Below, piece by piece: positions 5,718 through 11,484 of a DNA stretch of 13,283 nt. The notes beneath the pieces are model-generated. The model did no database searches and was not told the origin of the DNA. It saw nothing but the letters and a program-made list of their open reading frames with translations. The DNA is taken from positions 1 to 13,283 of the forward strand of contig JALGTV010000013.1 in NCBI GenBank assembly GCA_029821215.1, given 5' to 3'. The translations under genes and the position numbers were made by a program. This stretch comes from Candidatus Zipacnadia bacterium. Lineage in GTDB: Bacteria; Armatimonadota; Zipacnadia; Zipacnadales; Zipacnadaceae. The stretch's first letter is position 1. Each line of letters begins with the position of its first letter.

Positions 5718-7784
5718 GTGCCGCAATTTGATACTAACCAAATTCGCAATCTGGCCTTAGTCGGTCACCGGGGGTGTGGCAAGACTACCCTAACCGAGGG
5801 CTTGCTATATACAGCCGGGGCAATCAACCGGCTGGGGCGGGTAGAGGATGGCAATACTACCTGCGACTTTCAGGCTGGGGAGATAGAGCGACAGATATCT
5901 ATCGCCCCTGCTCTGGCCCATTGTCAACATGACCAGACCAAGATCAATCTTATTGATACGCCCGGATATGCCGAATTTGTGGCCGAATTATTTCCTTGCT
6001 TGTGGGTAGCTGACTGTGCTCTGCTGATAGTAGACGGTATCGCGGGGGTAGAGGTACATACCCGTAAGGTTTTCCAGGCGGCCCGCGAGCGGAATCTGCC
6101 GGTAGTAGCAGTAATAAACAAACTGGATAAAGAGCGCTCAGATTTTCAGGCGGCAGTAGCCAGCCTCGGCGAGAGCCTTTCCGGGCCAGAAATAATACCC
6201 GTACAATTGCCAATTGGCAGGGAAGAGTCGTTTGAGGGCGTCGTTGACTTGTTAACAGAGAAGGCAATTGTGGGGACAGGGGCCGAGGCCAAAGTCCAGC
6301 AGATACCCACAGAGTTGGCTGAGCAGGCTGCTAAAGCTCGCGAACAGCTCATTGACGCGGTGGCGGCCACTGATGACGAGTTGACCATTAAATATCTGGA
6401 AGAAGGTCAGCTCACTGCCCAAGAATTAGCGGCGGGAATCAAAAACGCGGTGTTGCAGGGCACTATTATGCCGGTATTAGCCACCGGGGCGTATCAGACT
6501 ATTGGTCTCAGTGCTCTGCTGGATTTCCTGACTCAGGTCTGTCCCGCTCCGCCGGATAGAGGTCCATGGGAGGGAGTTAGTCCCGAGGACCAGGAGATTA
6601 CCCGACCGGTGAGTAGTGATGAGCCTTTTTCAGCGGTGGTCTTCAAGACCCTCAGCGACCCCTACGTGGGCCGATTGAGCCTGCTGCGGGTGGTATCCGG
6701 TTTGGCTCAGGCTGATGCAAGTGTAGTCAACGAGAGGACGGGAAGTCGGGAAAAGCTCAGCTCACTGTCATTCATGCAGGGCCGCGACACCGTGAGCGCC
6801 GGTACCCTAGCGGCTGGCGACCTGGGCTGTGTGGCCAAATTAGAGGAAACCGTCACCGGAGACACGTTATGTGACTCCCGCGCTCATATAGTCTATCCAG
6901 CGCCCCAGTTGCCGGTGGGGATGCATGCTGTTGCCTTAGAGGTGTCCTCCCAGGCGGATCAGAACAAGCTCTCTGAGGCGCTTTCTCGGCTGGCCGAGGA
7001 GGATGTAGGATTCTTATATGAGCGGGATGGGGAGACCGGAGAGCTGGTTGCCCATACCTTAGGACCGCTGCACATTGAAACGTTGACCCAGCGGCTGAAG
7101 CGCGACTTTGACGTAGATGTCACCCTTAGCCAGCCCCAGATTCCCTATCGGGAGACCGTTCGTAAGCGGGTACAAGTGCAAGGACGCCACAAAAAACAGA
7201 CCGGGGGGCGGGGCCAGTTCGGTGAGGTCTGGATACAGGTGGAGCCATTGGCGCGGGGAGAAGGATTTGAGTTTGTCAATGAGGTCAAGGGGGGCAATGT
7301 CCCGACCCAGTACATATCCGCAGTAGAAAAAGGTATCCGGGACGCTATGAGGCAAGGAACAGTAGCTGGATATCCGGTCACTGATGTCAGAGTCACGCTT
7401 TACGATGGTAGCTCCCACCCGGTAGACTCCTCTGACCAGGCCTTTCGCACGGCGGGTCAGATCGCGATGCGCAGGGCGATGGAGCAGGCATCTCCAACAC
7501 TGTTGGAGCCGATTGCTGAGATGGAGATTATCACGCCCGAGGATATTATGGGCGATATAATGAGTGATTTGAACAGCCGACGCGGTCAGATTCAGGGGAC
7601 TGGATCCTTAGGCGGCGATATGCAAACCATACAGGTATTGATACCACTGGCCGAAACGAGTACCTATGCCGCCAGCCTGCGATCATTGTCTCAGGGACGA
7701 GCCAGCTATACTATGCAGTTCTCGCACTACCAGGAAGTACCTGCGCAATTGGCCGAAGCAGTCATAGCGAAGGTTACCGCCTAA
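5718..7784 (+). CDS. Elongation factor G-like translational GTPase (EF-G2 type)
   Basis: This 688-aa protein has all five EF-G domains. The G domain (about 8-275) has the P-loop GHRGCGKT (16-23), switch I RQIS (58-61), G3 DTPGY (80-84) and G4 NKLD (134-137). Domain II is about 300-385, III 400-470, IV 475-600 with the tip loop SSHPVDSSDQAF (565-576), and V 600-680 with RRGQIQG (621-627). Ordinary EF-G reads RGIT in switch I and DTPGH in G3; RQIS and Tyr84 in place of that catalytic-site His mark the EF-G2 (EF-G-like) clade. T. thermophilus EF-G-2 in this clade is a ribosome-active GTPase, whereas some actinobacterial relatives are reported not to be, so the role here is uncertain: translocation, recycling or stress. 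The GTG start follows AGGAGGA (5704-5710) by 7 nt. Base composition and codon use look like the neighbours, with no frameshift. The position between rpsQ and rplN is unusual. The normal fusA, if present, would lie outside this window. Confidence 0.93.
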   Translation: MPQFDTNQIRNLALVGHRGCGKTTLTEGLLYTAGAINRLGRVEDGNTTCDFQAGEIERQISIAPALAHCQHDQTKINLIDTPGYAEFVAELFPCLWVADCALLIVDGIAGVEVHTRKVFQAARERNLPVVAVINKLDKERSDFQAAVASLGESLSGPEIIPVQLPIGREESFEGVVDLLTEKAIVGTGAEAKVQQIPTELAEQAAKAREQLIDAVAATDDELTIKYLEEGQLTAQELAAGIKNAVLQGTIMPVLATGAYQTIGLSALLDFLTQVCPAPPDRGPWEGVSPEDQEITRPVSSDEPFSAVVFKTLSDPYVGRLSLLRVVSGLAQADASVVNERTGSREKLSSLSFMQGRDTVSAGTLAAGDLGCVAKLEETVTGDTLCDSRAHIVYPAPQLPVGMHAVALEVSSQADQNKLSEALSRLAEEDVGFLYERDGETGELVAHTLGPLHIETLTQRLKRDFDVDVTLSQPQIPYRETVRKRVQVQGRHKKQTGGRGQFGEVWIQVEPLARGEGFEFVNEVKGGNVPTQYISAVEKGIRDAMRQGTVAGYPVTDVRVTLYDGSSHPVDSSDQAFRTAGQIAMRRAMEQASPTLLEPIAEMEIITPEDIMGDIMSDLNSRRGQIQGTGSLGGDMQTIQVLIPLAETSTYAASLRSLSQGRASYTMQFSHYQEVPAQLAEAVIAKVTA

Positions 7785-7851
7785 CACAATGAGTAACTGA
7801 GGCCTTCTCGGGTTTGAACACTTCTCTGAGTATCCGGGAAAGGATAATACG

Positions 7852-8214
7852 ATGATACAGACACTGACCAGATTGCAAGTAACCGATAATTCCGGGGTCC
7901 AACAGATCGGCTGTATTCAGGTAAGAGGAGCCGGCCAATACGCCTCGCTGGGGGATGAAATCACGGCATCGGCCAAGCAGGTCGCACCACAGAGTCCCAT
8001 TGCGAAGGGCACAGTGCTACGGGCGGTGGTGGTGCGCTGTCGCCAGACGGTCTCACGTCAGGATGGTACGCAAGTGCGGTTTGATGATAATGCAGCCGTC
8101 ATTGTAGATGACGATAAAAATCCGCGCTGTACACGAGTATTCGGCCCGGTAGCCCACGAGCTACGGGAAAAAGGGTATATGAAGATTATTTCCCTGGCCC
8201 CGGAGGTAGTGTGA
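7852..8214 (+). CDS. rplN: Large ribosomal subunit protein L14 (uL14)
   Basis: L14 is on the 50S interface side, contacts 16S helix 14 and L19, and is the binding site for the silencing factor RsfS. The protein is 120 aa (family about 122). It begins MIQTLTRLQVTDNSGVQQIGCIQV and has VRFDDNAAVIVDDDKNPR (75-92), FGPVAHELREKGYMKIISLAPEVV (97-120). A small oddity is Cys93 in PRCTRVFGP, where Gly is usual. AAAGGA at 7839-7844 with a 7-nt spacer supports ATG 7852. In the classical arrangement L14 opens the spc operon. Here it follows the EF-G-like gene by 67 nt, with no convincing promoter in the gap. Confidence 0.96.
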   Translation: MIQTLTRLQVTDNSGVQQIGCIQVRGAGQYASLGDEITASAKQVAPQSPIAKGTVLRAVVVRCRQTVSRQDGTQVRFDDNAAVIVDDDKNPRCTRVFGPVAHELREKGYMKIISLAPEVV

Positions 8215-8240
8215 CCGGCTATCACCACGCCAATAGCCGG
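8215..8240 (+). repeat. Perfect 8-bp inverted repeat filling the rplN-rplX gap
   Basis: CCGGCTAT (8215-8222) and ATAGCCGG (8233-8240) are exact complements around a 10-nt loop. The repeat begins the base after the rplN stop and ends 2 nt before the GGGAG SD of rplX (8243-8247). It is followed by AAGGGAG, not a T-run, so it is not an intrinsic terminator. Possible roles are transcript protection, control of rplX initiation or a ribosomal-protein binding site. These roles are inference. Confidence 0.55.
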
Positions 8241-8257
8241 AAGGGAGTAGATGATAG

Positions 8258-8602
8258 ATGCCAACTAAACCGCTGTCCATAAAAAGTGATGACGAGGTTT
8301 TGGTAATGGCTGGCAAAGATCGCTCCTTCGCTGACAACCAGCGGCGGGGTCGAGTTATCGGAGTATTTCCCAAGGAGCAGCGGGTGTTGGTGGACGGCAT
8401 CAATATTATGAAGCGAGCGGTCCGCCAGTCCCAGAAAGTCCGCCAGGGCGGCATTGTTGAAGGCCCCGGGCCTATCCATGTTTCTAATGTTATGCTCATC
8501 TGCCCCAACTGTGACCAGCCCACGCGGGTGGGACATAGGCGCCGAGAAGATGGCACTAAAGTCCGGGTATGCAAGAAGTGCCACCAAGACATAGATGAAT
8601 AG
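8258..8602 (+). CDS. rplX: Large ribosomal subunit protein L24 (uL24), zinc-type C-terminus
   Basis: L24 starts 50S assembly on the 5' end of 23S rRNA. The protein is 114 aa. It has a KOW domain at the N-terminus (DDEVLVMAGKD, 11-21; RRGRVIGVFPKEQRVLVDGINIMKR, 29-53) and the conserved EGPGPIHVSNVMLICP (68-83). Two CXXC pairs, Cys82/Cys85 and Cys105/Cys108, suggest a bound zinc ion. GGGAG at 8243-8247 is about 10 nt before ATG 8258. An out-of-frame ATG at 8251 runs into a stop after five codons and is probably a decoy. The last 8 nt could overlap a longer reading of rplE. Confidence 0.96.
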   Translation: MPTKPLSIKSDDEVLVMAGKDRSFADNQRRGRVIGVFPKEQRVLVDGINIMKRAVRQSQKVRQGGIVEGPGPIHVSNVMLICPNCDQPTRVGHRRREDGTKVRVCKKCHQDIDE

Positions 8603-8675
8603 TTTGCCAGGCCGTGAGTCCAGCGATAAAGCGTTAGCGGCAGAAGCGGCCAGTGAAAGCGCAGGCAGATCAATA

Positions 8676-9227
8676 ATGGCTTACAAACCCAGGCTCAAAG
8701 AGCAATACCGGGACCAGATCCAGCCCCGGCTGATGGAACAGTTTGGTTATACCAACCCATGGCAGGCACCGCGATTGGTGAAAATATCAGTGAATATGGG
8801 GGTGGGAGAGGCTACCAGCAATTTCGAAACTCTGGAGAACGCTATGAATGAGTTAGCCTTGATAATCGGCCAACGCCCCTGCATCACGCGAGCGAAGCGG
8901 TCCATCTCCACCTTTAACGTGCGTAAAGGCCAGGCCATCGGATGTAAGGCGACCGTGCGTGGGGCCCGGATGTGGGAGTTCGTGGACCGATTGTTCAACA
9001 CTGCCCTGCCCCGCATTCGCGACTTTCGCGGGCTGCCGCAGAGCGGTTTTGATGGCCGGGGCAACTATACTATGGGGCTTGATGATCATTTGATCTTTCC
9101 CGAACTCAGTTACGACGAGGTGGAAAAGACGCGAGGAATGAGCATCACCATCGTTACTACTGCTAAAACTGATGAGGAAGCCTCTGCCCTACTGGAAGGT
9201 TTGGGTATGCCGTTGGCATCGGCCTAA
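8676..9227 (+). CDS. rplE: Large ribosomal subunit protein L5 (uL5)
   Basis: L5 binds 5S rRNA in the central protuberance and contacts the P-site tRNA. From ATG 8676 it is 183 aa, the normal length, and starts MAYKPRLKEQYRDQI like its homologs. It has PRLVKISVNMGVGEA (32-46), TRAKRSISTFNVRKGQAIGCKATVRG (71-96), the P-loop-like tip FRGLPQSGFDGRGNYTMGL (117-135), FPELSYDEV (141-149) and TTAKTDEEA (161-169). The frame is open back to ATG 8595, which would add 27 residues rich in Ala, Ser and Glu and overlap rplX by 8 nt. Neither start has a strong SD (only AGG at 8663-8665 before 8676). I chose the family-length start, but an N-terminal extension cannot be excluded. Confidence 0.95.
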   Translation: MAYKPRLKEQYRDQIQPRLMEQFGYTNPWQAPRLVKISVNMGVGEATSNFETLENAMNELALIIGQRPCITRAKRSISTFNVRKGQAIGCKATVRGARMWEFVDRLFNTALPRIRDFRGLPQSGFDGRGNYTMGLDDHLIFPELSYDEVEKTRGMSITIVTTAKTDEEASALLEGLGMPLASA

Positions 9228-9281
9228 CTATGGCAGACCGACAGTAACAACAGGGCTGAGACCAGCTAAAAAGAAGTGGTC

Positions 9282-9287
9282 AGGAGG
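9282..9287 (+). promoter_or_regulatory. Ribosome binding site of rpsN (supports TTG start)
   Basis: AGGAGG is 9 nt before TTG 9297. It fixes the start of the zinc-type S14 at a TTG codon and rules out GTG 9276, which lies upstream of this SD. GACCA/TGGTC arms at 9260-9264 and 9277-9281 flank it, but a 5-bp stem is too short to interpret. Confidence 0.75.
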
Positions 9288-9296
9288 AACGGCAGT

Positions 9297-9482
9297 TTGG
9301 CCAAGAAATCGTGGATAGCTAAACAAAAACGTGAGCCTAAGTTCAGCACCCGGGCGTATAATAGATGCGCCCTGTGTGGCCGGCGACGCGGATACATGCG
9401 CCGGTTCGGCCTATGCCGCATATGCTTCCGCGAGGAGGCGTTAGCCGGCAATATTCCCGGAGTTACCAAGTCGAGTTGGTAG
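9297..9482 (+). CDS. rpsN: Small ribosomal subunit protein S14, type Z (uS14, zinc-binding)
   Basis: S14 is a late-binding protein of the 30S head. From the TTG start it is exactly 61 aa, the standard length of the short zinc (C+) form, and begins MAKKSWIAKQKREPKF. Cys24, Cys27, Cys40 and Cys43 form the CXXC-X12-CXXC zinc site (YNRCALCGRR and FGLCRICFRE). The C-terminus GNIPGVTKSSW is typical. An upstream GTG at 9276 would add seven residues without family support and lies before the SD. The gene has a 69-nt gap before its start and a 95-nt gap after its stop; the latter is the longest gap in the window. The zinc form is replaced by a Cys-free paralog under zinc limitation in some bacteria; no such copy is visible here. 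Confidence 0.96.
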   Translation: MAKKSWIAKQKREPKFSTRAYNRCALCGRRRGYMRRFGLCRICFREEALAGNIPGVTKSSW

Positions 9483-9516
9483 CCCATCCAGCTAGACTTG
9501 AGACGCTTGATTGATG

Positions 9517-9552
9517 ATAGCATCAGCAATACTACACGAATGGTAATGCTAT
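9517..9552 (+). repeat. Inverted repeat in the rpsN-rpsH gap
   Basis: ATAGCAT (9517-9523) and ATGCTAT (9546-9552) are perfect 7-bp complements around a 22-nt loop, in the longest intergenic space of the window (9483-9577). Two G-U pairs could extend the outer end. The A/T-rich arms and long loop make this a weak hairpin. It could equally be a dyad bound by protein or chance. Confidence 0.35.
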
Positions 9553-9577
9553 TGAGGCAAGGCCAGGAGGTAAGTAG

Positions 9578-9973
9578 ATGGCAGTCGTGTCGGATCCGAT
9601 CGCAGATATGTTCACGCGCATCCGCAATGCGGCGATGACATCGCACCGCAATGTGAGGGTGCCCGTCTCAAAACTGAAGATGGAAATCGCTAAGTTGTTG
9701 CATCGCGAAGGGTATTTGCGTGGTTTCCAACTGGTCGGCAAGGGCCGGGAACTGCGAGTGCGTCTAAGTTTTGACGATCACGGCGAGCCAGTGATTAAAG
9801 GTTTGAGACGGACCAGCACGCCCGGGCGGCGGGTATATGCAGGCAAAGATGATTTGCCTCGGGCTATGGGCGGCTTGGGTATTGTGATTATCTCCACCAG
9901 CCAAGGCGTAATGACCGATTCCGAAGCACGGGGTAAAGGAATTGGTGGTGAGGTCATTGGTGAGGTGTGGTAG
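9578..9973 (+). CDS. rpsH: Small ribosomal subunit protein S8 (uS8)
   Basis: S8 is a central 16S rRNA binder (helix 21). In E. coli it is also the translational repressor of the spc operon. The protein is 131 aa, the usual length. It has DPIADMFTRIRNA (6-18), the basic VRVPVSKLKMEIAKLLHREGYL (26-47), KGLRRTSTPGRRVYAG (74-89) and the signature GGLGIVIISTSQGVMTDSEA (98-117), ending GGEVIGEVW. AGGAGGT at 9565-9571 is one of the best SD sequences in the window. If S8 autoregulates here, its target should be a stem resembling helix 21. I see no clear copy, although intergenic hairpins exist upstream. Confidence 0.97.
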   Translation: MAVVSDPIADMFTRIRNAAMTSHRNVRVPVSKLKMEIAKLLHREGYLRGFQLVGKGRELRVRLSFDDHGEPVIKGLRRTSTPGRRVYAGKDDLPRAMGGLGIVIISTSQGVMTDSEARGKGIGGEVIGEVW

Positions 9974-10024
9974 CCAGCTACAGGACTATCGCCTCCTGGC
10001 CTATTTTGCAGGAAGGACCGACCT

Positions 10025-10591
10025 ATGTCACGGATAGGCAGGCAACCAGTACCCATACCGGAAAAAGTCCAGGTCACGGTACAGGAAGATAATACGGTAA
10101 TAGTCAAGGGCCCAGCGGGACAGTTGCGGCAGCAGCTTCACCCTGACATGACTATAAAAGCCGAGGAGGGGCAGATAGTGGTGGAGCGCCCCAGTGACCA
10201 GAAACAGCACCGGGCGCTACACGGTTTGACCCAGTCATTGTTGGCCAATATGGTACAGGGCGTTGCTGAAGGCTTTGAGAAGCGACTGCAGTTGCAGGGC
10301 GTTGGCTACCGCGCGGAAATGGACGGCAATAAACTGCGGCTGCGCGTGGGCTTTTCCCATGATGTAGTTGTCGAAGCCCCGGAAGGTTTGGAAATAACGG
10401 TTGAGGGCAATAATGCCATGATAATTCGCGGTGCTGACAAGCAAGCGGTAGGCCAACTGGCCGCCAATATTCGGGCCGTCCGTCCAGTAGGACCCTACTG
10501 GGCTAAGGGGACTCGCTGGGCCGGCATCAAGTATGCCGACGAGCAACCGCGGCGTAAGCCTGGCAAACAAGCCAAGATTGGTATTGAATAG
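10025..10591 (+). CDS. rplF: Large ribosomal subunit protein L6 (uL6)
   Basis: L6 lies at the base of the 50S L7/L12 stalk near the factor-binding site. The start MSRIGRQPVPIPEKV and two tandem similar domains (about 1-80 and 82-170) match the family. Motifs include KGPAGQL (28-34), GVAEGFEKRLQLQGVGYRAEM (79-99), and the late signature region RPVGPYWAKGTRWAG (153-167), which corresponds to the common RPPEPYKGKGIRYAG with several substitutions. The protein is 188 aa, slightly longer than the usual 177-180, with about ten extra residues at the basic C-terminus. GGAAGGA at 10011-10017 with a 7-nt spacer supports ATG 10025. Confidence 0.96.
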   Translation: MSRIGRQPVPIPEKVQVTVQEDNTVIVKGPAGQLRQQLHPDMTIKAEEGQIVVERPSDQKQHRALHGLTQSLLANMVQGVAEGFEKRLQLQGVGYRAEMDGNKLRLRVGFSHDVVVEAPEGLEITVEGNNAMIIRGADKQAVGQLAANIRAVRPVGPYWAKGTRWAGIKYADEQPRRKPGKQAKIGIE

Positions 10592-10601
10592 CTAACAGTG
10601 C

Positions 10602-10618
10602 GCGGCCATGGTGGCCGC
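10602..10618 (+). repeat. GC-rich inverted repeat in the rplF-rplR gap
   Basis: GCGGCCA (10602-10608) and TGGCCGC (10612-10618) are perfect 7-bp complements with a 3-nt loop (TGG). They lie 11 nt after the rplF stop and 5 nt before the SD of rplR (GAGGAG, 10624-10629). There is no T-run, so it is not an intrinsic terminator. Six of seven pairs are G-C, so a stable small hairpin is likely. A role in tuning rplR translation or slowing 3' decay is inference. Confidence 0.5.
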
Positions 10619-10638
10619 CGGCTGAGGAGCAACTTGCT

Positions 10639-11007
10639 GTGAGCTCAGAGAAGAATAGACAACAAGCGCGACGCAAACGGCAACTGCGGGGGCGTAGCCA
10701 AGTAATTGGCACACCCGATCGCCCCCGGTTGTGTGTGTTCAAATCACTAAGGCACGTTTACGCCCAGATTATTGATGATTATGCTGGTCACACGCTGGTG
10801 GCCGCCTCGACACTACAGGACGATGTGCGAGACGGGCTAACCAGTACCAGCAATAAAGAAGCGGCCGCGGCCGTGGGCCAGGCAATAGCTGAGCGGGCGT
10901 TGGCCCAGGGCATAGAGAAAGTAGTCTTTGATCGGGCCGGGTGGCCCTATCACGGCAAGGTCCGGGCTTTGGCCGAGGCAGCCCGGGAGGCTGGCCTGCA
11001 CTTTTGA
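10639..11007 (+). CDS. rplR: Large ribosomal subunit protein L18 (uL18)
   Basis: L18 binds 5S rRNA together with L5 in the central protuberance. The protein is 122 aa, within the family range. It has a basic N-terminus (NRQQARRKRQLRGRSQVIG, 6-24), DRPRLCVFKSLRHVYAQIIDD (27-47), STSNKEAAAAVGQAIAERA (69-87) and the C-terminal signature VVFDRAGWPYHGKVRALAEAAREAGLHF (95-122). The start is GTG 10639, with GAGGAG at 10624-10629 nine nt upstream. In nearly all bacteria rpsE follows rplR. Here rplO begins 15 nt after the stop. Confidence 0.96.
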   Translation: MSSEKNRQQARRKRQLRGRSQVIGTPDRPRLCVFKSLRHVYAQIIDDYAGHTLVAASTLQDDVRDGLTSTSNKEAAAAVGQAIAERALAQGIEKVVFDRAGWPYHGKVRALAEAAREAGLHF

Positions 11008-11022
11008 GGAGGAGAAACAGAA

Positions 11023-11484
11023 GTGAATCTAACTGATGTGTGCCCTAATAAAGCCAGAGGCAAATCTCGCAAGCGCGTGGGGCGGGGTCATGCTGCCGGC
11101 CAGGGCAAGACCTGCGGGCGGGGCGAGAAAGGCCAGAAGCACCGCGATACCATCCCGCCTGGGTTTGAGGGGGGCCGTACTCCCCTATATCGGCAACTGC
11201 CGAAGTTGCGCGGCCAGACCAATCGCGCTCATAACATTGGCATATTTCGTCAGGAATACAGCATCCTCAATGTGGAACAACTTAACCGCTTCCGCAAGGG
11301 AACGACCGTCACTCCGGAGATAGCCCTGACCAGCGGCGCGATAAGCAAACTCAATGATGGTCTGAAGATATTAGGCGAAGGTGAACTGAAAAAAGCTTTG
11401 ACCGTCCGCGCCCATGCTTTCAGCCAATCAGCCCGAGAAAAGATTGAGCAGGCGGGCGGCCAGGTGGAGGTGATTGAGGCGTGA
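11023..11484 (+). CDS. rplO: Large ribosomal subunit protein L15 (uL15)
   Basis: L15 is a late-assembly 50S protein with a long extended N-terminal arm. The sequence is 153 aa. It has the arm motif RKRVGRGHAAGQGKTCGRGEKGQ (17-39), PPGFEGGRTPLYRQLPKLRG (45-64), NVEQLNRF and a C-terminal globular domain ending GGQVEVIEA. GTG 11023 is 8 nt after AGGAGGAG (11007-11014), a strong SD that starts at the last base of the rplR stop. The usual upstream neighbours, rpsE and rpmD, are missing. The TGA stop overlaps the secY start in a GTGA. Confidence 0.95.
   Translation: MNLTDVCPNKARGKSRKRVGRGHAAGQGKTCGRGEKGQKHRDTIPPGFEGGRTPLYRQLPKLRGQTNRAHNIGIFRQEYSILNVEQLNRFRKGTTVTPEIALTSGAISKLNDGLKILGEGELKKALTVRAHAFSQSAREKIEQAGGQVEVIEA
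11466..11473 (+). promoter_or_regulatory. Strong ribosome binding site of secY inside rplO
   Basis: GGAGGTGA, and with the next two bases GGAGGTGATT, is close to a full complement of the 16S rRNA anti-SD. It lies in the last rplO codons, 7 nt before GTG 11481. It compensates for the GTG start and suggests that secY is made independently of, or well beyond, simple coupling to rplO. Confidence 0.7.

Noticed and set aside
5718..7784. Recent horizontal transfer or insertion of the EF-G-like gene by a mobile element
   Set aside because: I see no flanking repeats, transposase or integrase. By eye, composition and codon use look like the ribosomal neighbours, and the SD style is the same.
7814..7848. 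Promoter-like TTGAAC and GATAAT ahead of rplN
   Set aside because: The spacer is 23 nt, too long for a sigma-70-type promoter, and GATAAT overlaps the SD region right before the start codon.
9507..9535. Promoter-like TTGATT with TACTAC 17 nt downstream ahead of rpsH
   Set aside because: The -10 matches only three of six consensus bases. This is too weak to claim without transcript data.
9973..10007. Terminator-like hairpin (GCCAG/CTGGC with inner AGG/CCT) followed by TATTTT after rpsH
   Set aside because: The stem is short and interrupted and the T-run is only four bases. rplF follows at once with a good SD, so a true terminator is unlikely.
11008..11022. A tiny or degraded rpsE or rpmD remnant between rplR and rplO
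   Set aside because: There are only 15 nt, and they are accounted for by the SD and spacer of rplO. No remnant can be present.
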